Part shown: positions 26,850-34,969 of the stretch, one piece after another
Layout: the number at the start of each line of letters is the position of its first letter
Position numbering within the stretch: position 1 is the first letter of the stretch
Assembly (NCBI GenBank): GCA_016714645.1
Contig: JADKCI010000001.1
Location: forward strand, 620,001-684,000
Direction of reading: 5' to 3'
DNA length: 64,000 bases
Source of the DNA: Chromatiaceae bacterium
Lineage (GTDB): Bacteria; Pseudomonadota; Gammaproteobacteria; Chromatiales; Chromatiaceae
The notes under the pieces: model-generated
Databases searched by the model: none
The model's input: only the letters and a program-made list of their open reading frames with translations
What the model was told of the DNA's origin: nothing
Translations under genes and position numbers: made by a program

Positions 26850-27197
26850 ATGAAACCGAAGAATGCGATTTTTGTCATTATGGCTAGCATATTGATAGTT
26901 AGCCAGGTAGGTCGGGCTAATGCGACTTGCACCCAGGAAGGTAAAATCGCCAGGAGTGTTTCAACAACAAATGGCGTAATCTATTTCTATATTGCCCCCC
27001 CAACATCGGGGCTTACCCCTTTCAACATGTATTTCCTGGTCGGCGAGACCGATGCATCAAACGCGAATATGCTCCTCGCGGCCTTGGCGGGAGGGCATAG
27101 GGTAAGTGTTCTTGGCAATGCGACAAGTTGTCCAACCACGGGCTCCAACCGCTTTGGTGGAGAAGTCCAAACCGTAAACGTGTTGCCACGGTATTGA
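26850..27197 (+). CDS. Small secreted protein, unknown function
   Basis: The 115-residue product has a clear Sec signal peptide (basic MKPK, hydrophobic core IFVIMASILIV, likely cleavage after ANA at residue 25). The mature part of about 90 residues has two cysteines (27 and 94) that could form a disulfide, a beta-rich first half (GVIYFYIAP), a helix (ANMLLAALAGG) and a final strand (VQTVNVLP). The order strand-helix-Cys-strand recalls small OB-fold secreted proteins, but that is a guess. GGAGG lies 9 bases before the ATG. A radical SAM gene begins 58 bases downstream on the same strand, so the two are probably cotranscribed. Confidence 0.72.
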   Translation: MKPKNAIFVIMASILIVSQVGRANATCTQEGKIARSVSTTNGVIYFYIAPPTSGLTPFNMYFLVGETDASNANMLLAALAGGHRVSVLGNATSCPTTGSNRFGGEVQTVNVLPRY

Positions 27198-27254
27198 AAC
27201 CTCGATAATAGGATTGATCGAAATGAATTTCAAACTGGCTCAGGGAGATATCCG

Positions 27255-28139
27255 ATGAAGCTTGATTCTGATTGTGAAGTAATGTTTTTCGCTTCTTCAT
27301 CGGGGCACTGCACCTTTGATTGCCAATATTGCATCATTGATCCCATCGCCAAGCATAAACCCTCGCTCAATTACGATGACCTTAAATTTCTTCTCGATTA
27401 CTTTAAAGTAAAATCATTTTTTACTTTTTCAGGCGTAGGGGATTTTTTCGTAAGTTATAGCCGTTCGGACAAGCTCCTTAGTCGCCTCCTCGACCACGAT
27501 GTTGAAATAGCCCTGGATACCAACGGTTCGGTTTTACAGGATTTCCCGGAGCTCTCGCCGGACAAATTGCATAAGATCCGCTACATCAATCTCACCATGC
27601 ATTACCATCAGATTAAACGGAAGGGTTTGCTCGATCGCTGGCCCGGCAATGCTAGAATTTTCATCGATCGTCGCTTTGAGGAAACTCACCCTGATTATAT
27701 TTTATCTCCCCCGTTGATGGGGGAGTGGGAAGAGGGATTACAATTTTACGCTGACCACGTCTTCTCGTACACCCGCAAACCCTTGTTACTTGTCCGCGAT
27801 ATCAAAATCTCCTTCGATGAGGTCGCCGAGAGTCACATCCAGGCACTTCGGACCCGTTTCGGTGAAGTCATCGCGGGTGACCATCAAGAGGACTTTGGCG
27901 CTGGTTTCTCGGATCGGCCAGAAGTGCTATGTCCCGCGGGTGTCACATATTTTCGGTTATGGAACGACGGACGCATTCAGGGTTGCCCAAACCTGCCGAA
28001 GGTACCAACCTTGTTCGATTGCGGTAATGTTAAGGAACGCCGCATTGAGGTTCAACACGATTTTTTTCGCTGCAATTCTCCTAAATTTTGTGACTGCCAT
28101 ATCATCGATGCCTTCGGCAAAATGAAAGTGCCCGGGTAA
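27255..28139 (+). CDS. Radical SAM protein with a SPASM-like C-terminus
   Basis: The 294-residue product carries the radical SAM motif CTFDCQYC (C19, C23, C26), which binds the catalytic [4Fe-4S] cluster and S-adenosylmethionine. The C-terminal 70 residues hold further cysteines: CPAGVTYFRLWNDGRIQGC fits the CX(9-15)GX4C start of SPASM domains, followed by CGN and a final cluster CNSPKFCDC. This suggests one or two auxiliary Fe-S clusters, as in enzymes that modify peptides, proteins or sugars. GGGA lies before the ATG. The substrate is unknown: the small secreted protein 58 bases upstream is one candidate, a glycan precursor from the surrounding cluster another. It converges with comF. Confidence 0.82.
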   Translation: MKLDSDCEVMFFASSSGHCTFDCQYCIIDPIAKHKPSLNYDDLKFLLDYFKVKSFFTFSGVGDFFVSYSRSDKLLSRLLDHDVEIALDTNGSVLQDFPELSPDKLHKIRYINLTMHYHQIKRKGLLDRWPGNARIFIDRRFEETHPDYILSPPLMGEWEEGLQFYADHVFSYTRKPLLLVRDIKISFDEVAESHIQALRTRFGEVIAGDHQEDFGAGFSDRPEVLCPAGVTYFRLWNDGRIQGCPNLPKVPTLFDCGNVKERRIEVQHDFFRCNSPKFCDCHIIDAFGKMKVPG

Positions 28140-28146
28140 TGGGGCC

Positions 28147-28881
28147 CTAATCAATTACCTTGCTGCCTTGACGGTATGCCTCTATGTGCGTCCGCGCCAC
28201 CCCCCAAATGTCGATGCGGTCGGCACCGGCTTGGAGCAACACCCGAGCCAGTTCGGCGGTAGTACTGCCGGTCGTCACCACATCATCGATTACGGCAATA
28301 TGCCTGGTCCTGATCGGGCGTTCGACCTTGAAGGCCCCGCTGACGTTGGCGCGCCTTTCCGCCCTATCCAGGCCTTCCTGTGGGGTGATGGACCGCGAGC
28401 GGACACAAACATCAACATCCACTGGGATGGACAGTATTTTGGCAAGGGGCCGGGCGATCTCCAGGGCCTGGTTGTAACCACGGTCGCGCAATCTCAAAGG
28501 GTGCAGGGGCACGGGGATAAGAATTTCCGGTCGCGCCATGCCGCTCTCCAGCAAGGAGTGTGCTAAACATTGGCCCAACAGGCGGGCCATGTTCAGGCGT
28601 CCGGCAAACTTCGCTCCGACAACCAAAGCAGTTATGGGGTATCGATATAAAAAGGGCACATAGGAGGAGGTTTGGGGAGGGGGCTGATGCTGACAGGCTC
28701 CGCAGGTACACCTGTTCGTCTGCCGCTCGGCCAGGGGCATGGCACAGCGTGGACAGGCATTAAGGTTACGGGGCAGGTCCGCCAGACAGCCGGGGCAAAG
28801 GTCGAGCCCGCCGAAACCTTGCCCCCCGCAGAGGACACAGGTGGGTGGAAGGCAACAGGTAACGACCTTATCACCCAGCAT
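28147..28881 (-). CDS. comF: ComF family phosphoribosyltransferase-like protein
   Basis: The product (244 residues from ATG 28881) has the ComF layout. An N-terminal double zinc ribbon (CVLCGG, LCPGC, CPRCAMPL, CTCGAC) is followed by a phosphoribosyltransferase-type domain with LIPVPLHPLRLRDRGYNQA and the PRPP-loop motif VIDDVVTTGST. ComF proteins act in DNA uptake during natural transformation, probably as cytosolic helpers moving single-stranded DNA. The frame is open up to 29037, but those 52 extra residues are not family-like, so the shorter start is preferred. It is read divergently from the GT2 gene at 29070. Confidence 0.93.
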   Translation of the reverse strand: MLGDKVVTCCLPPTCVLCGGQGFGGLDLCPGCLADLPRNLNACPRCAMPLAERQTNRCTCGACQHQPPPQTSSYVPFLYRYPITALVVGAKFAGRLNMARLLGQCLAHSLLESGMARPEILIPVPLHPLRLRDRGYNQALEIARPLAKILSIPVDVDVCVRSRSITPQEGLDRAERRANVSGAFKVERPIRTRHIAVIDDVVTTGSTTAELARVLLQAGADRIDIWGVARTHIEAYRQGSKVID

Positions 28882-29069
28882 CCTAAGCCTGGTCAGGCCC
28901 ACTGTAGGGGATAATCCTGTTGCGCGCTCCCGATCAACATGAGCGCTGAATTTGCATTGCGAGGGGGTGGGGCTTGCCTCATGCGCGCCCTCATCCCCCG
29001 GGTAGTCGCCGTTGTGGAGGTTGACTCCCCCAGCCACCCATGCTTGTTAATATTGTCAGGGGGAGTGCC

Positions 29070-30206
29070 ATGACCGTCGGCGTCATTATCGTCAACTACT
29101 TCACTGAAGAGCTGTTGCGGCCACTGGTTAGGTCTCTGGTTGAATTCCCCATGATAAGGGAGGTGATTGTCTTCGACAATGGCAATCCTTACCCGCTCGC
29201 CCTTGGCGACGGCATGCCGCGGGTCATGGGAGAAGGGCGCAATATAGGCTTTGCCGCTGCCGTAAACCGCGCCTTTACGGCACTCTCCACCGATTATGTG
29301 CTGCTACTCAATCCCGACCTGCGTATTGATGTTGCTGCCGTGGAGCGCTTGCTCACAACCTCACGGCGCTATCGGTGCCCCATGGTCGGTCCGCGCTTTT
29401 ATTGGGACGATGAACGCCTCTTTCGCTTGCCCCCCGCGACTGGTGCCTTGCGCTGGCTGGGTCTAGGCGCCGACGCCCCCTCCTCGTTGGACGGCCAACT
29501 ACGTGGCCACTACTGGGCCCTGGTTCACGATCATTATTGGTCGCAGCGCTCACCCTTTCGGCAACCTTTCCTGCCGGGGGCCTGCCTGTTACTGGATAGC
29601 AACTGGGTTCGGCGGCGCGGTTGCGTGTTCGATGAGCGCTATTTTATGTATTACGAGGATACGGACCTCTGCATCGAGGCGCAACGGGAGGGTTGGATGC
29701 CGCTGTGCATTCCTGGGGCAGAGGTAGTGCACTACTGGGACCAAAGTCCGGAACCTGATGGGGGTAAGGAACGCATGATGGCGGAGGCGGGCCTTGCCCT
29801 CCGTCACAAGTTTGGCTTGCCGGAGCAGGACGCGGTGAACACCCTGCCGCTACTCCCCCAGGTGCCATGGGTCCCGCCGCTGAACCTTGGTCAGATAACG
29901 GAAGCTCCCCAACTGGGGGTGAAGGCCTTTCCGGCAGGCACCACTTTCGAGTTGGCGATCGAGCCAGGCTTCGTCCCCTTTGCCCAAGCAAGGCTAGGGC
30001 CAGGTGGTTTGACTCCCGACGACAAATGTTTCGGGGTCAGAAATCTGGTGCGATTGGCCAAGTCGCGGTCATGGATGGGCCGCGCAAGCACAATCAGCAT
30101 TCCCGACAAGCTATGGTCTCGGTTGAGGGCGGGGTGCTATTATGCTCGCCTCCGCGGTCCCGATGGGACTGTGGGTAATCAGTGGGTATGGCGCCGGACA
30201 CCATAA
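29070..30206 (+). CDS. GT2 family glycosyltransferase (rhamnosyltransferase-like)
   Basis: The 378-residue product is a single GT2 domain: VGVIIVNYFTEELLRPLVRS at the start, VIVFDNGN, GRNIGFAAAVNRA, the DxD-type motif LLLNPDLRID (about 85), FLPGACLLLD and MYYEDTDLCIEAQREGW. Such enzymes transfer rhamnose or another deoxysugar to a lipid-linked glycan at the cytoplasmic face of the inner membrane. The C-terminal 120 residues (after about 260) do not match a family I know. GGGGGAG lies just before ATG 29070, so the upstream in-frame start at 29040 is rejected. Confidence 0.88.
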   Translation: MTVGVIIVNYFTEELLRPLVRSLVEFPMIREVIVFDNGNPYPLALGDGMPRVMGEGRNIGFAAAVNRAFTALSTDYVLLLNPDLRIDVAAVERLLTTSRRYRCPMVGPRFYWDDERLFRLPPATGALRWLGLGADAPSSLDGQLRGHYWALVHDHYWSQRSPFRQPFLPGACLLLDSNWVRRRGCVFDERYFMYYEDTDLCIEAQREGWMPLCIPGAEVVHYWDQSPEPDGGKERMMAEAGLALRHKFGLPEQDAVNTLPLLPQVPWVPPLNLGQITEAPQLGVKAFPAGTTFELAIEPGFVPFAQARLGPGGLTPDDKCFGVRNLVRLAKSRSWMGRASTISIPDKLWSRLRAGCYYARLRGPDGTVGNQWVWRRTP

Positions 30207-30586
30207 TAAGGGCATAGAAGACGGCAATTCTGGGATGCCCTTAACAAGTGCGTTGGTTTTTCAGCTCACTAACCAGCAATCTTGTTGCATATTAGCAACA
30301 TTTTAGTCATCCGCAAACGCCCCCCAACCCGTCGTTAGCAGCGGCGAGAGGAGAATTTGCAACAAACGAGAACAAATTTGTAAAAAAAATACGACCCGAC
30401 GGTTGACATCCATGGGTGATGCGGCATACTTTAGCCGTAGCCCATCGCCCAGTCCCGATTCCCGGGGGAAGGGCATGCGGGCCTCGGGTGATGGGCTAGG
30501 TGCCATAACCAGGAAGTCCGCAGAACCGGGCTTGGGCAGTAACTTCGATTCATTTGTCTGATTTGCGCAACAAAAGGAGAAATCGC
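30207..30586 (+). promoter_or_regulatory. Upstream region of the abundant-looking secreted protein
   Basis: No gene is seen in this stretch. Its first part is A+T-rich, including runs of A near 30370-30390 that could serve as an UP element. It contains the promoter described separately at 30403-30430, and ends with AAGGAGA about 7 bases before ATG 30587. The leader would be about 150 nucleotides. Confidence 0.45.
30403..30430 (+). promoter_or_regulatory. Candidate sigma70 promoter
   Basis: A perfect TTGACA (30403-30408) is followed after 16 bases by CATACT (30425-30430), four of six matches to the -10 consensus. A-rich sequence lies immediately upstream. It faces the secreted-protein gene at 30587. 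Confidence 0.5.
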
Positions 30587-31693
30587 ATGAACGAGCGTTT
30601 CCAAAAGATCGCTATCGCGACCGCCGTCACGGCGGCGTTGGCTGGCGTCAGCCTGCCTTCCCATGCCATTGTCGTCGGTAATGCCGGTGAGGCCTTGCTG
30701 GTGCCCTTGGTGATTCATGATGCCGGTCTTACCGGCCTGAACACCCTCATCGAGATCGAGATTCCCGCCTCCGTCGGTTGGGAAGACGTGGCCAATATCT
30801 ACACGGCGCGTCACGTCACGCCCACCAATCCGAATCTGACCCTTAACCCGCCCGACGCCGACCTCGACAACGTCATCCACTGGTTCTTCTTTGACAATAA
30901 GAGCAACCATAAGGTTAATGGTGCGAAGCCGGTAACCCCCAATGACATCGTCCAGATCAACTGGCGGGATATCTCCGGTGGCGCCTGGGCCAATGTAGCG
31001 GGCTACATGGTTGTTACGAATCAGATCGGTTACCTGACCGGTGCCGGCGCTCAGTTCAGCATGTTCGGTAACGCCTGGCTGGTCAACGACACGGGCTTGG
31101 CGGCCAACATCCCGGTTCTCCCGTTGACGGATGACACTGACATCCCCGATGGCGTTCCGACTGCCAATGACAATGTTATTTATGGGTCGAATGGCACGGG
31201 CGGCGTGGTTACGGCCGTTTCACCTCTGATCAGCGGCATTCGTACCACCTACTCCGACGGTGACCTGGGTGACTTCGCGGTGTTTGATATGGCGTTGTCG
31301 AGCGCCGGCTTGGCCACCTATCAGGTCATTTGGTCCGATACCAACTTGGGCAGTGACTATTCCAACGTGTTCGTGGAAGTTTACGACACCGAGGAAAACA
31401 CCTGTTCTTCTGGCGTACCGGTTCCCGAGGAAGTGACCATCATCAAGATCGCGGGTGCTGCTGACCCGATGATTCCGTATACCTACTCCTATACTCCTTG
31501 CACCCCGGTGGGTGGCAGTGCGGCTGATGGCTTCATCTCCTATCAGTTGCAGGAATATCAGGATCGGGGTACTTTCACCCCCGAGACCTCGATCGCGGCC
31601 TTCTCCATCGTCTCCAAGGTGATTGGGGAAGCTGCTAGTAACAACTTTGTGGCCGAGACCGCGCTTGCCTTTGATCGCGGCGTGTTCAAGTAA
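30587..31693 (+). CDS. Secreted surface protein, unknown family
   Basis: The 368-residue product has a textbook signal peptide (MNERFQK, hydrophobic IAIATAVTAALAGV, cleavage after SHA at residue 27). The mature protein is acidic, rich in Gly, Ala, Asn and Thr, and beta-rich, with only two cysteines, in segments ENTCSSG and YTPCTPV near the C-terminus. It lacks a lipobox, an anchor or repeats. Its own promoter, a strong AAGGAGA ribosome binding site and a 14-bp-stem terminator mark it as a well-expressed single-gene unit, fitting a major matrix or surface-layer-like protein. Function not recognised. An in-frame start at 30554 exists but would push the signal peptide inward. Confidence 0.75.
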   Translation: MNERFQKIAIATAVTAALAGVSLPSHAIVVGNAGEALLVPLVIHDAGLTGLNTLIEIEIPASVGWEDVANIYTARHVTPTNPNLTLNPPDADLDNVIHWFFFDNKSNHKVNGAKPVTPNDIVQINWRDISGGAWANVAGYMVVTNQIGYLTGAGAQFSMFGNAWLVNDTGLAANIPVLPLTDDTDIPDGVPTANDNVIYGSNGTGGVVTAVSPLISGIRTTYSDGDLGDFAVFDMALSSAGLATYQVIWSDTNLGSDYSNVFVEVYDTEENTCSSGVPVPEEVTIIKIAGAADPMIPYTYSYTPCTPVGGSAADGFISYQLQEYQDRGTFTPETSIAAFSIVSKVIGEAASNNFVAETALAFDRGVFK

Positions 31694-31711
31694 GCTTCCG
31701 GTAGCTTAAAA

Positions 31712-31743
31712 AAAGGCGGAACGCCTAACGGCGTTCCGCCTTT
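31712..31743 (+). terminator. Strong, probably bidirectional terminator
   Basis: A perfect 14-bp stem (AAAGGCGGAACGCC with its complement GGCGTTCCGCCTTT) encloses the loop TAAC, 18 bases after the stop codon of the secreted-protein gene. The A-run before and T-run after the stem let it work on both strands. Confidence 0.92.
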
Positions 31744-31809
31744 GTCATTTTATAGAATTGATTATATATATTGTTAACCCTTGGATAGCGCTTCGCTGGG
31801 GTTCTCCTT

Positions 31810-33150
31810 ATGGCATCTGATTTTGAGCTCGGGGCTGCGCGCTTCTGGCCATGGACTGGGTTTTTGTTTGCATCATTGTTTGTTAATAGTAATGTCAGTC
31901 AATCTCAATCTTTAGAAGAGAAAAATTTTGACACGCGGCCCGAGGTTGCCTCCCCCGCCCCTCTCCAGGAGAACCCTGGCGGGACCGCCCGCCTGGCTCG
32001 GTTGTTCATGGCGGGCGCGCCCAACTTTCTGCTGGTGGATGATTTTAATCAGGACGGTCGCCTGGATCTGGGCTTTACATCCCATGGCGGTAACCACAGC
32101 CGTCTCTTCCTGCAGCTTGGCTCGCGTCAATGGCAAGCCGGCCCGGAAATTCCCGAGGTGGGATTTCATCCCGGAGAACTCATCGGTTTGTCGGGGGAGG
32201 ACGGGAATCGGACCTTCCTGATGTTGGCCGAGGGCGAAAATAAGCTACGCGTGATGGCGCCGACGGCTGAGGGTGGCTTGAAGATGAGTTCCGAGATTGA
32301 AGCCATTTTTCCACGCGCGGGCACGCAATTTCACTGGCCGGGTTGGGGTCTGGGCTTGGCCTTTGCCCCCTTTACCAAGGCCATGATCGTACTTGTCGAA
32401 GGCTTCAAGCCTGACAAGGCCGCGGCTAACGCGGCGCATTTTTTGACCTATCGGCCTGCCTTCGCCAAGACTCAACACGTGGCGGCCGCCGATCTGGGTG
32501 GTGATGGGATCGATGAAATCCTGTTCATGAACCCCGCCACCAGTCAGCTACTGGTGATTCGCTACCCCTGCGGTGAAGCTCAACCGACTATCGAGGAACT
32601 TTGGACCTTCGAACGGGCGGGACCCGCCCGTTTCGTGATACCGGCGGATATCGATCAGGATGGGGATATCGATATCCTGGTACCTGGCGAGGCAGGGCAA
32701 GCCACCACGGGCATCACCGCCCTCAACATCCTAGTCAAGGATGATAGCGGCGGGTGGATGCAGAGCGCCATTCCTATCCCGACCGCGACTCGGGATGCAG
32801 GTGCCGTCCCAGGTTTGCGCGGAACGGCCTTTGGCATTGATAAGGACGGCATGGGTTATGTCCTGACCGCGGGTTACGACCGTCTTTCTCTGGTGAAAAT
32901 TCCTTTCGGTTGGGAAGGGAGTGAACACGCTATCCGCCAAATTGATCTAACCAAACGCCAAGGAATACCCACCGTAGCTCTCAATGATCTGGACCAGGAT
33001 GGCTGGCTCGACGCGATTCTGGCGGGGGGCATGGGGGATACCAATGGCGGTGTTGTTCTATATGGCCCCTTGTGGGACAGCTTTGCGGATCTTGAGGGCG
33101 AGGATATGGTCCCGGCAGGGGAGGTGGCCACCCCTGCCGTTCAAAGGTGA
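31810..33150 (+). CDS. Exported FG-GAP/VCBS-repeat protein
   Basis: The 446-residue product contains Ca-binding-type FG-GAP/VCBS repeats: LLVDDFNQDGRLDLGF (about 76-91), VAAADLGGDGIDEILF (about 228), VIPADIDQDGDIDILV (about 277) and VALNDLDQDGWLDAIL (about 390). This predicts a beta-propeller with DxDxDG-like calcium loops outside the cytoplasm. A hydrophobic segment (WPWTGFLFASLFV, residues 13-25) is a likely signal peptide, although the N-terminus is longer and less basic than usual and the ribosome binding site is weak. It follows the secreted-protein unit and precedes a PpiC chaperone, so it may be part of an export or surface-assembly set. Confidence 0.78.
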   Translation: MASDFELGAARFWPWTGFLFASLFVNSNVSQSQSLEEKNFDTRPEVASPAPLQENPGGTARLARLFMAGAPNFLLVDDFNQDGRLDLGFTSHGGNHSRLFLQLGSRQWQAGPEIPEVGFHPGELIGLSGEDGNRTFLMLAEGENKLRVMAPTAEGGLKMSSEIEAIFPRAGTQFHWPGWGLGLAFAPFTKAMIVLVEGFKPDKAAANAAHFLTYRPAFAKTQHVAAADLGGDGIDEILFMNPATSQLLVIRYPCGEAQPTIEELWTFERAGPARFVIPADIDQDGDIDILVPGEAGQATTGITALNILVKDDSGGWMQSAIPIPTATRDAGAVPGLRGTAFGIDKDGMGYVLTAGYDRLSLVKIPFGWEGSEHAIRQIDLTKRQGIPTVALNDLDQDGWLDAILAGGMGDTNGGVVLYGPLWDSFADLEGEDMVPAGEVATPAVQR

Positions 33151-33248
33151 GAGGTTAGGGTGGTTACTAGCTCATCGGCTTCCCTCTGGGTATTTCGTTA
33201 TCCGATAATCGTATTGGATGTGTCAGGTTGTGATTAGGAGGTCAGGCT

Positions 33249-34244
33249 ATGCCAACATTAACTCTCCGAATTTTCTGCTTCATGGCGCTGGCCGCAACGC
33301 CGGCCCTCCTCGCTGTTGTGGCGGCTGATGATTCGGTGGGCGTATCCTTGGTTCCTCCTGGGCAAAAGGCGGAAGTTCAGCCCGCCAGGCCTGCGACCAG
33401 CACGGATCAATCAGGGGTCATTGCCACCGGTCCTGCAATGGAACCTGTCGTGATGGCCCGCATCGGTGAGGTGAATATCACGGTCGAGGAATTCATGAAG
33501 TTCCTCTCGAAAAATCCCCAGCGGGTGCGTGAGGCCATGACGGTGGAAGGTAAGGCGGCCTTACTGCGCACCGCCATTGAGAATCGCCTCTTGCTGGCCG
33601 CCATGCGCCAAGAGGGTTTGATTGATGATGAGACCAAACCCGAACAGTATCAGTTAGCCTACGAAAAGTTGGCAAGAGCCAAATTCCCCCCCCCCCCGGT
33701 TCCCGGAGATAAGGCCTTGCGTGCCTTTTATGAGGCCCATAACGAGGATTTCGGTATTCCCGCTTCGGTGAGGCTGACGCAAATTCAGTTCCGTGTACCG
33801 GAGCAAGCAACCGCTGAGGATCATGCCGCGGCCCGGGCACGCGCCGAGGCGGCAATGCGACGTATCGAGGCAGGCGAGCCCTTCGCGGATGTGGCGGGCG
33901 ACCTCACCGAGAATAAAAGGGCCCGTCCCAACAAGGGGGATGTTGGCTATTTGGTCAGGAAGGGCAATGACTGGCTAGAGCAGGCCTTGGATGGCATCGG
34001 GGTAGGCCAGCATACGGGCATACTTGAAAGCCCGGCGGGTTATGACATTTTGATGCTCACCGATACCAGTGAGGCAGTCTATACCCCCTTCGAGGGTGCC
34101 CGCGAGGCGGTAGCGAAGCGTATGCAGGATGAGGCCCAGGAAGCGGCGAAGGAAGCCTATGTCAAGAAGTTGGCAAGTATGATCAAGATCACAATCGAAT
34201 TGGATGAACTTAAGGATGCCTACCCCAATGGCATTTTCCCCTGA
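33249..34244 (+). CDS. Periplasmic PpiC-type peptidyl-prolyl isomerase (SurA/EpsD-like)
   Basis: The 331-residue product has an N-terminal hydrophobic signal (LRIFCFMALAATPALLAVVAA), a SurA-N-like helical region (about 70-150; VEEFMKFLSKNPQRVREAM, ALLRTAIENRLLLAAMRQEG) and a parvulin domain (about 170-280; SVRLTQIQFRV, GEPFADVAGDLTEN, GDVGYLVRKG, GQHTGILESPAGYDILML). It should help fold or deliver exported proteins in the periplasm. Similar proteins (EpsD family) occur in exopolysaccharide clusters. TAGGAGG lies 7 bases before the ATG. A run of cytosines at 33684-33693 inside the gene encodes Pro-Pro-Pro-Val and could be prone to slippage. Confidence 0.88.
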   Translation: MPTLTLRIFCFMALAATPALLAVVAADDSVGVSLVPPGQKAEVQPARPATSTDQSGVIATGPAMEPVVMARIGEVNITVEEFMKFLSKNPQRVREAMTVEGKAALLRTAIENRLLLAAMRQEGLIDDETKPEQYQLAYEKLARAKFPPPPVPGDKALRAFYEAHNEDFGIPASVRLTQIQFRVPEQATAEDHAAARARAEAAMRRIEAGEPFADVAGDLTENKRARPNKGDVGYLVRKGNDWLEQALDGIGVGQHTGILESPAGYDILMLTDTSEAVYTPFEGAREAVAKRMQDEAQEAAKEAYVKKLASMIKITIELDELKDAYPNGIFP

Positions 34245-34350
34245 TGTGATCACGGCAAGGGTTGATTAAGGGCCTAATGGTACCGTTCGACCCAGCGACA
34301 ATGCTAAGGCCAAATTTTGTCGGAACCGAGAGTGCGCGAGAATGCATGCC

Positions 34351-34929
34351 ATGACTAACTCCCTTACCCGATTACTGGTGATCGCTGTTAGCCTCATCAA
34401 TCTCAACCTGACGGCCTGCACCGATGAGGCGGGCACGCACGGTCAAAAGCAAGGTTTGGCATCCATTCCTCAAGAGACGCCGGCCAAGGCAGACGCGTCC
34501 GTGCAAATTGAGCCATCCGAGCAAAGGGTACGCGATCGCGCTAATGCCTACCTGGAGGCGCTCCGGCTGAACCATCTGGCGGGTGCCTATCGCATGGAAG
34601 CCGGTTCCCTTGATGGTAGCCTGACGCCCCTAGTCTTCCGCGCATTGGCTATACCATTCACTGGCACCTTGCTGAGTTACACCATAACAGCCGTAACCCT
34701 TCAAGGGGAAGATGCCGTTGTCGATGCCGATGTGAGCTATCAACTCCCGCAATTGCGTAAGCCCTACGCGACCAAAATATCCATGCACTGGGTAACCCAG
34801 AATGGCGACTATTACCACAAGCTCAAGCAACCCCCCGAGGCCAACGCCGCTGGTGATTCCCAGACGAAGGCACCACTTCCGGGTATATCACAGGGCCCAG
34901 ATATTGGTCCCACGGTGAAGGCCCGATAA
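34351..34929 (+). CDS. Putative lipoprotein
   Basis: The 192-residue product has a signal sequence (MTNSLTRLLVIAVSLINLNLTAC) ending in the lipobox LTAC, predicting a lipid-anchored periplasmic or outer-membrane protein. The mature part has a linker (about 25-55) then a small alpha+beta domain (RDRANAYLEALRLNHLAGAYRME, VVDADVSYQLPQL, TKISMHWVTQNGDYYHKL) resembling NTF2-like or DUF4878-type folds; that assignment is tentative. An ATG nine bases earlier (34342) is equally possible. It lies 106 bases after the PpiC gene in the same direction. Confidence 0.65.
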   Translation: MTNSLTRLLVIAVSLINLNLTACTDEAGTHGQKQGLASIPQETPAKADASVQIEPSEQRVRDRANAYLEALRLNHLAGAYRMEAGSLDGSLTPLVFRALAIPFTGTLLSYTITAVTLQGEDAVVDADVSYQLPQLRKPYATKISMHWVTQNGDYYHKLKQPPEANAAGDSQTKAPLPGISQGPDIGPTVKAR

Positions 34930-34969
34930 TGCTGAAATGCTTAATTCCCTCCTTTAGCAAGCTGGCGTC

